This document shows, piece by piece, positions 7,608 to 15,486 of a stretch of 64,000 bases of DNA. The DNA is from RGIG4576 sp045656705. Lineage in GTDB: Bacteria > Bacteroidota > Bacteroidia > Bacteroidales > Muribaculaceae. Where the stretch lies: the NCBI GenBank assembly GCA_045656705.1, contig JAZORR010000047.1:8596-72595 (forward strand). The letters are read 5' to 3'. How positions within the stretch are numbered: position 1 is the stretch's first letter; every line of letters begins with the position of its first letter. A program made the translations under genes and the position numbers. The notes under the pieces are model-generated. The model did not search any database, was not told where the DNA came from, and worked only from the letters and a program-made list of their open reading frames with translations.

Positions 7608-8762
7608 ATGAACGAATTATTATCATTCTTCGGTGAAAATTTCCAACAATTCTGGGAATTTACCGGATTTTATAACGCAACATTACCACACCTAATAATG
7701 TTGGCTGTAGGTTTGTTCTTTATCTATCTTGCGATAAAGCACGAATTCGAACCAATGTTGCTTGTTCCAATTGGGTTTGGTATCCTTGTTGGTAATATCC
7801 CATTCCAACTTGGTAATGAGATTGGTATTTATGAAGAAGGTTCTGTGCTTAACATCCTTTATAGTGGTGTTAGCACTGGTTGGTATCCACCACTAATCTT
7901 TTTAGGTATTGGTGCAATGACCGACTTCTCTGCCCTATTGGCAAATCCTAAGTTGATGCTTGTGGGTGCAGCAGCACAATTCGGTATCTTCGGTGCTTAT
8001 ATGGTAGCCTTGGCTCTTGGCTTTGCTCCAGACCAAGCTGCAGGTATTGCAATCATCGGTGGTGCTGACGGTCCAACAGCTATCTTCCTTTCTTCAAAAC
8101 TTGCTCCTAATATGATGGGTGCTATTGCGGTATCGGCTTACTCATATATGGCTCTTGTACCACTTATCCAACCACCTATCATGAAGTTGTTCACAACTAA
8201 GAAGGAACGCCTAATCAAGATGAAGCCAGCTCGTACAGTATCTCAAACTGAAAAGATTATCTTCCCTATCTTCGGTTTGTTGCTAACTTGCTTCTTCGTA
8301 CCATCGGCAATTCCATTGTTGGGTATGTTGTTCTTTGGTAACTTGCTTCGCGAAAGCGGTGTAACTACTCGCCTTGCAAAGACTGCAAGCAACGCACTTA
8401 CAGATATCGTGACAATGCTACTTGGTCTTACAGTGGGTGCTTCAACTCAAGCATCAGAGTTCTTGACTCTTGACACAATTAAGATTTTTGCACTTGGTGC
8501 AATGGCATTCATCATCGCATCATCATCTGGTGTATTGTTCGTTAAGTTCTTCAACTTGTTCCTACCAGAAGGCAAGAAGATCAATCCACTTATCGGTAAT
8601 GCAGGTGTATCGGCAGTGCCTATGGCAGCACGTATATCAAACGACCAAGGTTTGAAATATGATCCATCAAATTATCTATTGATGCACGCTATGGGTCCTA
8701 ACGTAGCAGGTGTAATCGGTTCTGCAGTAGCAGCTGGTGTACTACTTGGTTTCTTAGGTTAA
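7608..8762 (+). CDS. mmdB: Na+-translocating decarboxylase beta subunit
   Basis: A 384-residue polytopic inner-membrane protein of the OadB/GcdB/MmdB family. It decarboxylates carboxybiotin and uses the energy to export Na+. Family motifs visible include PLIFLGIGAMTDF, IIGGADGPTAIF and the C-terminal NPLIGNAGVSAVPMAARI region that forms part of the ion path. About ten hydrophobic segments are present and length is normal. It is the last gene of the operon and is followed 24 bases later by a strong terminator. MmdB and OadB cannot be told apart by this sequence alone; mce and mmdA decide the name. Confidence 0.94.
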   Translation: MNELLSFFGENFQQFWEFTGFYNATLPHLIMLAVGLFFIYLAIKHEFEPMLLVPIGFGILVGNIPFQLGNEIGIYEEGSVLNILYSGVSTGWYPPLIFLGIGAMTDFSALLANPKLMLVGAAAQFGIFGAYMVALALGFAPDQAAGIAIIGGADGPTAIFLSSKLAPNMMGAIAVSAYSYMALVPLIQPPIMKLFTTKKERLIKMKPARTVSQTEKIIFPIFGLLLTCFFVPSAIPLLGMLFFGNLLRESGVTTRLAKTASNALTDIVTMLLGLTVGASTQASEFLTLDTIKIFALGAMAFIIASSSGVLFVKFFNLFLPEGKKINPLIGNAGVSAVPMAARISNDQGLKYDPSNYLLMHAMGPNVAGVIGSAVAAGVLLGFLG

Positions 8763-8786
8763 TATTAATTACACCTTATATAATTA

Positions 8787-8816
8787 AGACTGACAAGAAA
8801 TTGTCAGTCTTTTTTT
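8787..8816 (+). terminator. Terminator of the mce-mmd operon
   Basis: Perfect 10-bp stem AGACTGACAA / TTGTCAGTCT, GAAA loop, followed by a run of seven T. Confidence 0.92.
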
Positions 8817-8881
8817 GCATTTGCGTGAACTTAAACGCAAGAAGATTGTTATAAAGGTAAATGCTATGTGTTAATTAAATT

Positions 8882-9229
8882 ATGATTACAAAGAAAATAA
8901 TAAAGGACCTTTACGACAGACATCAAATCAGCGAAAAGAAATTATTGAATTTCAGTATTGAAGAAATTAGTAAACAATGTATTCATCTTTATGACCTTGA
9001 GATATCAAATGAAAATCTCAGGATTAAAACTATGGATACAAATAGTCCGTTCTCATCTATACCTATAAAAAATATAGGTGGAGTAAGTCAAGTGGAGAAT
9101 TACACAGCAATAGTGTTACGTAACTCTGTATTGTTTCTTAACAACGATGTAAATGAAATAAAAGTTCATATAAAAGAGGTGAAATTATCAAAATGGGAGA
9201 AAATTAGATATTGGTTATTCAGAATATAA
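8882..9229 (+). CDS. Unknown 115-residue protein
   Basis: I do not recognise this protein. It has no signal peptide and no transmembrane segment. The N-terminal half is helical and charged. The middle is beta-like, and the last 25 residues are lysine/tryptophan-rich, ending KWEKIRYWLFRI, which could be an amphipathic membrane-binding tail. It lies alone between two terminators, with its ATG 66 bases after the mmd terminator. Codon use is plainer than in the mmd genes next door. It is probably a real gene, but no homology can be claimed. Confidence 0.55.
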   Translation: MITKKIIKDLYDRHQISEKKLLNFSIEEISKQCIHLYDLEISNENLRIKTMDTNSPFSSIPIKNIGGVSQVENYTAIVLRNSVLFLNNDVNEIKVHIKEVKLSKWEKIRYWLFRI

Positions 9230-9276
9230 CAGATAGAATTAATATGGAAAGTAATACCATAAATAAAATAAAATGA

Positions 9277-9314
9277 AATAGGAGCAAGTCTTAATATAGA
9301 CTCACTCCTATTTT
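9277..9314. terminator. Bidirectional terminator between two small convergent genes
   Basis: Stem AATAGGAG...AGTCT / AGACT...TCCTATT with two internal A-C mismatches and a short AT loop, then TTTT. It lies between convergent genes. Confidence 0.7.
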
Positions 9315-9342
9315 AGTTTAGCTTGTTAAAGTGAATTATGAA

Positions 9343-9891
9343 TTATTCTTTGAAATCTTCAAATCCTTCCAAATCAAACTCGTCTTCATTGAAATCTTCG
9401 TCACCGTAGAAATCTTCATCCAAATCTTCGATAGATGCAGAAGATACAACCTTCTTAGAAAGAGCATCGTTCATCTCATCGATATCTACAAATTGCTTTG
9501 GAGCAGCACCAACTTTTCTTTGGCACAATGGATCACGAAGAGACTTACCCGGTTGAAGTTCCTTCATTTCCATAAAGAAACATCTATCAGTGATATAATC
9601 AAATACATATATAAGTTTTTGACCTTCATCTTCAATCAAATCACTCAAAAGAGTATCTTCCATTAACCACATATCTTCATCGGAATCAGTATCCATTTCG
9701 GCTAATGTAATTTCTTTTCTCTTCGACCAATCATCGTCGCAAATGTAGAAAGAGTCTAATTGGTCTTTAGTATAACCAATTGAATCGAGGATAACATTTC
9801 TCAATCTCAAGAAAGTATCATCAGAATCAATGGCAATTTCTAACTTGAAGTTATCTACTTCATCTGAAACAATACAAAATTTGTAAATCAT
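9343..9891 (-). CDS. PRiA4_ORF3-like (TnpR-passenger family) protein
   Basis: A 182-residue acidic protein whose N-terminal 120 residues follow the PRiA4_ORF3-like fold pattern: MIYKFCIVSDEVDNFKLEI, then FLRLRNVIL, then FYICDDDWSKRKEIT. The family is often labelled IS1096 passenger or TnpR, but such proteins are common single genes in Bacteroidales chromosomes, and no transposase or inverted repeats are present here. The C-terminal 40 residues are almost all Asp, Glu and Phe. Function is unknown. It has its own terminator, shared with the convergent gene. Confidence 0.65.
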   Translation of the reverse strand: MIYKFCIVSDEVDNFKLEIAIDSDDTFLRLRNVILDSIGYTKDQLDSFYICDDDWSKRKEITLAEMDTDSDEDMWLMEDTLLSDLIEDEGQKLIYVFDYITDRCFFMEMKELQPGKSLRDPLCQRKVGAAPKQFVDIDEMNDALSKKVVSSASIEDLDEDFYGDEDFNEDEFDLEGFEDFKE

Positions 9892-10175
9892 ATTCTTTTA
9901 TACTTTTTATTCCTTTTTCTTATTTATACTGCGAAATTAATAATTTAATACATACAAAACACATATATAAGCAATTTTTTCACACAAAAATCAAAACTTT
10001 TTTTCAAACAAATAATTTGGCATATTTTTTTTATAGTTTTGAGAAATTTTCTTATAAAATTATGACATAAATATTATTTTAAAAACTTATATTTGAAAAA
10101 TCATTAAAGTGTAGCATTTATATATTTGTACACTCACAATATATTCTATGAAAAATATCGATAATATAGATGTTT

Positions 10176-10204
10176 TATCACAAAAAAACACTAATTTTGT
10201 GATA
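10176..10204. promoter_or_regulatory. Inverted repeat overlapping the rarA core promoter
   Basis: Perfect 10-bp arms TATCACAAAA (10176-10185) and TTTTGTGATA (10195-10204) separated by nine bases. The right arm overlaps the -7 box at 10192-10199 and ends two bases before the ATG. The position suits a repressor site or an mRNA hairpin. Confidence 0.5.
10192..10199 (+). promoter_or_regulatory. -7 promoter box for rarA
   Basis: TAATTTTG matches TAnnTTTG and ends only seven bases before the rarA ATG, implying a leaderless or nearly leaderless mRNA. Confidence 0.55.
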
Positions 10205-10206
10205 TT

Positions 10207-11481
10207 ATGTATGAACCATTAGCAGAACGATTAAGGCCTAAGACGCTCGACGAATATATCGGGCAAAAGCATCTTGTGGGTGAAGGCGCTATATTGCGTC
10301 GCATGATAGAATCAGGAAATATAGCCTCTTTTATACTGTGGGGTCCTCCTGGTGTGGGCAAAACCACATTAGCACGAATTATAGCCGAGCAGGCACAAGT
10401 GCCATTCTATACGCTTTCGGCAGTAACCTCGGGAGTGAAAGAGGTGCGTGATGTAATAGATAGATGCAAACGCGACACACAAAGTATATTTACAAAGGGA
10501 AGACCTATATTATTTATAGATGAAATTCATCGATTCAATAAATCACAACAAGATTCATTGCTTGGTGCAGTGGAAAATGGCACAGTAACACTTATAGGAG
10601 CTACCACAGAGAATCCATCGTTTGAGGTAATACGCCCATTGCTTTCGCGTGCTCAAGTATATGTATTAAATCCACTCGACAAAGATGATTTACTCAATTT
10701 GCTCGATCGTGCTATTTCATCGGATAGAATGTTTGCTAATCGTGAAGTTCGCATAGAAAGCACCGAAGCACTCTTGCGTTTTTCGGGAGGTGATGCACGC
10801 AAACTTCTCAATATTCTCGACTTAATAATGCAATCGGTTTCTACTCACGAGGCATTTGTGATAAATGATGAGATTGTAACTCAACGCCTTCAACAGAACC
10901 CAATGGCGTTTGACAAAAATGGTGAACTACACTATGATATCATCTCTGCGTTCATCAAGAGTGTGAGAGGAAGTGACCCCGATGCAGCCATCTATTGGCT
11001 CGCTCGACTAATTGCTGGTGGAGAAGATCCTAAATTTATAGCACGCAGGCTTGCAATACTTGCAAGTGAAGACATCGGTCTTGCTAATCCGAATGCCCTA
11101 CTCCTTGCAAATGCAACTTTTGATATACTTGCAAAAATTGGTTGGCCAGAAGGTAGAATAACTCTTGCAGAATGCACAATATACCTTGCCACTTCACCAA
11201 AAAGCAATTCGGCATATAATGCTATCAACGCAGCATTGAAATTTGTGGAACAGACAGGAAATTTACCCGTACCACTTCACCTACGCAATGCACCAACAAA
11301 ACTTATGGAAGAACTTGGATATAGTAAAGATTATAAATATTCACACGACTATCCAGGCAATTTCGTTCAGCAAGAATTTATGCCTTTGGAGGCAAATCAT
11401 CCTACATTTTGGCACGCTTGCAAAAATCCATCAGAAGCAAAAATGGAAGAGCGAATGAATATACTTTGGAAAAAAGAATAA
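10207..11481 (+). CDS. rarA: Replication-associated recombination protein A, AAA+ ATPase
   Basis: A 424-residue MgsA/RarA/WRNIP1-family AAA+ protein that acts at stalled replication forks. Walker A GPPGVGKT is at 46-53 and Walker B with Asp105-Glu106 (ILFIDEIH) at 101-108; sensor-1 is GATTENPSF. The C-terminal tetramerisation and MgsA_C regions carry SVRGSDPDAAIYWLARL and EDIGLANP. The start MYEPLAERLRPKTLDEY is canonical for the family, so the very short leader is real rather than a wrong start. It is monocistronic, bounded by its own promoter and hairpin. Confidence 0.96.
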   Translation: MYEPLAERLRPKTLDEYIGQKHLVGEGAILRRMIESGNIASFILWGPPGVGKTTLARIIAEQAQVPFYTLSAVTSGVKEVRDVIDRCKRDTQSIFTKGRPILFIDEIHRFNKSQQDSLLGAVENGTVTLIGATTENPSFEVIRPLLSRAQVYVLNPLDKDDLLNLLDRAISSDRMFANREVRIESTEALLRFSGGDARKLLNILDLIMQSVSTHEAFVINDEIVTQRLQQNPMAFDKNGELHYDIISAFIKSVRGSDPDAAIYWLARLIAGGEDPKFIARRLAILASEDIGLANPNALLLANATFDILAKIGWPEGRITLAECTIYLATSPKSNSAYNAINAALKFVEQTGNLPVPLHLRNAPTKLMEELGYSKDYKYSHDYPGNFVQQEFMPLEANHPTFWHACKNPSEAKMEERMNILWKKE

Positions 11482-11493
11482 CAAAAGTAAAAC

Positions 11494-11524
11494 ACAAGCG
11501 AGTAGACTCAACCTACTCGCTTGT
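11494..11524 (+). terminator. Hairpin after rarA
   Basis: Perfect 12-bp stem ACAAGCGAGTAG / CTACTCGCTTGT with a seven-base loop, 12 bases after the stop. The T-run is weak. Confidence 0.65.
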
Positions 11525-11631
11525 AGTGTAATTATATGTTATAAAACATATTTACGCCACAATTTTCGCCCCTATTTTGCCCTCTAAAGTTTTTTTTAGA
11601 TTTAAATTGCTGTTTAATAAATACAATTAGT

Positions 11632-11639
11632 TATCTTTG
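11632..11639 (+). promoter_or_regulatory. -7 promoter box for the etfBA operon
   Basis: TATCTTTG, followed by C, 81 bases before the etfB ATG. A weak -33-like ATTG lies about 22 bases upstream. Confidence 0.6.
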
Positions 11640-11720
11640 CATCTTTGAAAGGTGCAATAAAGGGTATATTATGCCCTTTTACTTAGATTTTAAAAACTAA
11701 AAACATTTATATTTAAAATT

Positions 11721-12593
11721 ATGAGTTTGAATATCGTAGTTTTGGCAAAACAAGTGCCAGATACTCGTAATGTAGGCAAAGATGCGATGAAAGCCGACGG
11801 AACAATCAACCGTGCAGCTCTTCCAGCAATCTTCAATCCTGAAGACTTGAACGCATTGGAACAAGCCTTGAGACTAAAAGATGAGCACCCAGGCTCAAAA
11901 ATCACTATCTTAACAATGGGTTTACCTCGTGCTGCAGAAGTGATTCGTGAAGGTCTATATCGTGGTGCAGATACAGGAATAGTATTAACTGACCGTGCTC
12001 TTGGTGGAGCTGATACACTTGCAACTTCATATTCACTTGCAGCTGCAGTGCGTCATCTTAAAGAGTTTGATATTATCATCGGTGGTCGTCAAGCAATCGA
12101 CGGTGACACAGCTCAAGTGGGTCCACAAATTGCTGAAAAACTTGGTCTTCCACAAGTAACTTACGCAGAAGAAGTGACAGTAGCAGATGGTAAAGCTACT
12201 ATCAAGCGTAGAATTGAAAGCGGTTCTGAAACGGTAGTGGCTCCTCTACCACTCGTAGTAACTGTGAATGGTTCGGCTGCTCCATGTCGCCCACGCAATG
12301 CACGCTTAATTCAAAAATATAAGTATGCAGTGACTCCAAGCGAAAAGGCAGCTCTAAACGAAGAACAAGCAGCACGCCTTGAAGGTCGTGACTATTTGAA
12401 TCTTATGGAATGGAGTGCAGCCGATGTGGAAGCAGACCCAGCACAAATAGGATTGAACGGATCGCCTACAAAGGTGAAAACTGTGGTGAATGTAGTGTTT
12501 ACAGCTAAGGAAAGCAAGCAACTCGATGGTGCAGATGATGCAGGTATTGAAGAACTTGTACAAGAACTTATCGCTAATCACACAATCGGTTAA
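11721..12593 (+). CDS. etfB: Electron transfer flavoprotein beta subunit
   Basis: A 290-residue ETF beta/FixA-family protein. Together with EtfA it takes electrons from the acyl-CoA dehydrogenase encoded two genes downstream. Visible features are LNIVVLAKQVPDTRN at the N terminus, NPEDLNALEQALRLKD, DTLATSYSLAAAV, and the ETF-beta signature region VEVTVADG/RRIESGSETV with PRNARLI. It is longer than mitochondrial ETF beta (about 255) because of a C-terminal extension. It is the first gene of a three-gene operon, and etfA begins 25 bases after its stop. Confidence 0.94.
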   Translation: MSLNIVVLAKQVPDTRNVGKDAMKADGTINRAALPAIFNPEDLNALEQALRLKDEHPGSKITILTMGLPRAAEVIREGLYRGADTGIVLTDRALGGADTLATSYSLAAAVRHLKEFDIIIGGRQAIDGDTAQVGPQIAEKLGLPQVTYAEEVTVADGKATIKRRIESGSETVVAPLPLVVTVNGSAAPCRPRNARLIQKYKYAVTPSEKAALNEEQAARLEGRDYLNLMEWSAADVEADPAQIGLNGSPTKVKTVVNVVFTAKESKQLDGADDAGIEELVQELIANHTIG

Positions 12594-12618
12594 TTTATCA
12601 AACAAAGTTTTAAGAATT

Positions 12619-13647
12619 ATGGCAGAACTTAATAATTTAATAGTATACTGTGAATTTGAAGATGGTAAAGTAGCCGATGTGAGCCTTGAACTTCTCACAA
12701 AAGGTCGCAAACTTGCTACCGAACTTGGTGTGGAACTTGAAGCTATCGTAATTGGCGACAAACTTGAAGGTATAGAAAACCAACTTTACCCTTATGGAGC
12801 TGATGTAGTGTACAAGGTAGAAGATGCTCGTCTATATCCTTACACATCACTACCACACTCTTCTATTCTAATCAACCTTTTCAAAGAAATAGAACCACAA
12901 ATTTGCTTGATGGGTGCAACTTGCATCGGTCGTGACCTTGGTCCTCGCGTATCATCATGCTTGCATAGTGGTCTGACAGCAGACTGTACATCACTTGAAA
13001 TCGGTGACCACACCGATCCAAAAACAGGTACAGAATACAAGAATCTTCTATACCAAATCCGTCCTGCATTTGGTGGTAACATTGTGGCTACAATCGTTAA
13101 CCCAGAGTGCCGCCCTCAAATGGCAACTGTGCGCGAAGGTGTGATGAAGAAAGAAATCTTTGATGCTAATCACAAAGGTGAAGTAGTGAACCTTGACGTA
13201 AATAAATATGTGACTGATGCCGATTTCGTGGTATCAATCATCGATCGCCACATTGAAAAGTGTGATATCAACATTAAGAATGCCCCAATCATCGTAGCAG
13301 GTGGTTATGGTGTGGGAAGCAAAGAAAACTTTGAACTACTTCACGAACTTGCAGCAGTGCTTGGTGGCGAAGTGGGAGCATCACGTGCAGCAGTAGATGC
13401 TGGATTCACAGAACACGCACGCCAAATCGGTCAAACAGGTGTGACAGTGCGTCCAAAACTTTACATCGCTTGTGGTATCTCTGGCCAAATCCAACACGTG
13501 GCAGGTATGCAAGACAGCTCTATCATTATTTCTATCAATAATGATGCTAACGCACCAATCAACACAATTGCCGACTATGTGATCACTGGCAATATGGAAG
13601 ACATCGTTCCAAAACTTATTAAGTATTACAAAAAGAACTCTAAGTAA
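12619..13647 (+). CDS. etfA: Electron transfer flavoprotein alpha subunit
   Basis: A 342-residue EtfA/FixB-family protein. The open frame extends upstream to 12526 inside etfB, but the start at 12619 (MAELNNLIVYCEFEDGKV) matches the family N terminus and avoids a 68-base overlap. The C-terminal FAD domain carries VGASRAAVDAGF, GQTGVTVRPKLYIACGISG and the SIIISINNDANAPI segment. It should form a heterodimer with EtfB and pass electrons between the dehydrogenase and a quinone or other acceptor. The dehydrogenase gene starts eight bases after the stop. Confidence 0.95.
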   Translation: MAELNNLIVYCEFEDGKVADVSLELLTKGRKLATELGVELEAIVIGDKLEGIENQLYPYGADVVYKVEDARLYPYTSLPHSSILINLFKEIEPQICLMGATCIGRDLGPRVSSCLHSGLTADCTSLEIGDHTDPKTGTEYKNLLYQIRPAFGGNIVATIVNPECRPQMATVREGVMKKEIFDANHKGEVVNLDVNKYVTDADFVVSIIDRHIEKCDINIKNAPIIVAGGYGVGSKENFELLHELAAVLGGEVGASRAAVDAGFTEHARQIGQTGVTVRPKLYIACGISGQIQHVAGMQDSSIIISINNDANAPINTIADYVITGNMEDIVPKLIKYYKKNSK

Positions 13648-13655
13648 ACTGAATC

Positions 13656-15362
13656 ATGGCTAATTTCTATACAGATAATCCCGATTTGAAGCATCACCTT
13701 AATCATCCATTGATGCGTAAAATCGTTGAGCTAAAAGAACGCAATTATACAGATGCCGAAAAATATGACTATGCTCCATTCAACTTTGAAGATGCAATGG
13801 ACTCATATGATAAGGTACTTGAAATAGTGGGCGAAATATGTGGTACTACTATCGCAGAAAACGCAGAAAGTGTTGACCACCAAGGTCCACGTGTGGAAAA
13901 TGGTCGTGTAATCTATGCTGATGGCACACAAGAAAACATTGACCTATGCCGCAAAGCTGGCTTAATGGGTATGGCAATGCCACGCCGTTACGGAGGTCTT
14001 AACTTCCCTATCACTCCATATATTATGGCAGCAGATATCGTGAGCCGTGCAGATACAGGTTTTGAAAACCTTTGGGGACTTCAAGACTGTGCAGAAACAA
14101 TCTACGAATTTGCAGATGAAGACCAAAAACAACGCTATATCACTCGCGTGTGTGCAGGCGAAACAATGTCGATGGATCTTACCGAACCAGATGCAGGCTC
14201 AGACCTTCAATCGGTAATGCTAAAGGCTACTCCACAAGAAGATGGTACATGGAGATTGAATGGCGTGAAGCGTTTCATTACTAATGGTGATAGCGATATT
14301 CACTTGGTGCTTGCTCGCTCTGAAGAAGGCACAAAGGATGGTCGCGGTCTATCTATGTTTATCTATGATAAGCGTGATGGTGGTGTAACTGTGCGTCGCA
14401 TTGAGAACAAGATGGGTATCAAGGGTTCTCCTACTTGCGAACTTGTGTACAAGAATGCAAAGGCAGAACTTTGTGGTTCTCGTCGTCTTGGTCTTATCAA
14501 GTATGTGATGGCACTTATGAATGGTGCTCGTCTTGGTATTGCAGCACAATCGGTGGGTGTGAGTGAAATTGCATATCGCGAAGCCCTATCTTATGCAAAG
14601 GATCGTTGCCAATTTGGTAAATCTATTATCAATTTCCCTGCAGTAGGCGAAATCCTTACTAATATGAAGTCGAAGCTTGATGCATCTCGCTCACTTCTAT
14701 ATGCAACTGCTCGTTTCGTGGATATGTATAAGATATACGAAGACATCGCAAAAGAACGCGCACTTACTCCTGAAGAACGCGCAGAAATGAAGTATTACAG
14801 CAAACTTGCTGATGCTTGTACTCCAATGGCTAAGGGTATGAGTAGTGAATTCTGTAACCAAAATGCTTACGATTGTATTCAAATCCATGGGGGTTCAGGT
14901 TTCATGAAAGATTATGCTTGCGAACGCGTATATCGTGATGCTCGTATCACATCAATCTACGAAGGTACAACACAATTGCAAGTAGTGGCTGCTATTCGCC
15001 ACGTCACAACTGGTACTTATTCTAATTTCATCAAGGAACTTGATGCAGTGGAATATGCAGAATCATTGAAACCACTTCAAGCTAAGTTACAAGCTATGAC
15101 AGCTGTGTATGAAGCAGCAGTGGCTAAGGTGGCAGATGCAAAGGATACATCATATACAGACTTCCATGCTCGCCGTATGGTGGAAATGGCTGGTCACATC
15201 GTAATGGGTTACTTGCTACTTGGTGACGCAAATCGCAACGAAGAATTTGCTAAGTCGGCACGTAACTATGTGCGTTTCGGTGAGGCAGAAGTGACTCGTC
15301 ACTCTGAATTCATCAATAAGTTTGATGTAGAGGCACAAGCAGATTACAGCTACGCTGAATAA
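13656..15362 (+). CDS. Acyl-CoA dehydrogenase
   Basis: A 568-residue acyl-CoA dehydrogenase, longer than the usual 380 because of a C-terminal helical extension of about 130 residues, as in many Bacteroidetes homologues. FAD-binding segments include MSMDLTEPDAGSDLQ and RFITNGDSD. IHGGSGFMKDYACERVYRDARI leads into the catalytic-base region IYEGTTQLQ with Glu436. It oxidises an acyl-CoA, or reduces an enoyl-CoA, with EtfAB as partner; the chain length cannot be read from sequence. The rest of a beta-oxidation or butyrate set is absent nearby. Long motif shown only as position landmarks: catalytic loop about 410-440. Confidence 0.93.
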   Translation: MANFYTDNPDLKHHLNHPLMRKIVELKERNYTDAEKYDYAPFNFEDAMDSYDKVLEIVGEICGTTIAENAESVDHQGPRVENGRVIYADGTQENIDLCRKAGLMGMAMPRRYGGLNFPITPYIMAADIVSRADTGFENLWGLQDCAETIYEFADEDQKQRYITRVCAGETMSMDLTEPDAGSDLQSVMLKATPQEDGTWRLNGVKRFITNGDSDIHLVLARSEEGTKDGRGLSMFIYDKRDGGVTVRRIENKMGIKGSPTCELVYKNAKAELCGSRRLGLIKYVMALMNGARLGIAAQSVGVSEIAYREALSYAKDRCQFGKSIINFPAVGEILTNMKSKLDASRSLLYATARFVDMYKIYEDIAKERALTPEERAEMKYYSKLADACTPMAKGMSSEFCNQNAYDCIQIHGGSGFMKDYACERVYRDARITSIYEGTTQLQVVAAIRHVTTGTYSNFIKELDAVEYAESLKPLQAKLQAMTAVYEAAVAKVADAKDTSYTDFHARRMVEMAGHIVMGYLLLGDANRNEEFAKSARNYVRFGEAEVTRHSEFINKFDVEAQADYSYAE

Positions 15363-15385
15363 TCGATAGATTGTTGTCAATAAAT

Positions 15386-15422
15386 AACACCGATGGTTTC
15401 ATATTGAAATCATCGGTGTTTT
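15386..15422 (+). terminator. Terminator of the etfBA-acd operon
   Basis: Stem of 15 pairs (one G-T) at 15386-15400 and 15406-15420 with a five-base loop, ending in TTTT. Confidence 0.88.
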
Positions 15423-15433
15423 AATTTATATGC

Positions 15434-15469
15434 AAAAAAATAAGGAGTTGATTTAATCAACTCCTTATT
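15434..15469 (-). terminator. Terminator of the Wza-like gene
   Basis: Stem TAAGGAGTTGAT / ATCAACTCCTTA with a three-base loop. A seven-A run on the plus strand gives a T-run for minus-strand transcription. Confidence 0.88.
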
Positions 15470-15486
15470 AAAACATTTCAGTATTT

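Larger units (their letters stand above)
9892..10206. other. 315-base AT-rich divergent intergenic region
   Basis: Very AT-rich spacer between two divergent genes. It holds the rarA -7 box and an inverted repeat at its right end. I see no gene, RNA gene or long repeat in the rest, and no exact -7 box facing the minus-strand gene. Confidence 0.6.

Noticed and set aside
9343..9891. Possible mobile-element passenger (IS1096 TnpR-like)
   Set aside because: The protein family name suggests a transposon, but there is no transposase, no terminal inverted repeat and no change of context; it is treated as a chromosomal gene.
12526..12618. Upstream extension of etfA inside etfB
   Set aside because: The extra 31 residues have no relation to the EtfA family and would overlap etfB by 68 bases; the ATG at 12619 gives the canonical start.
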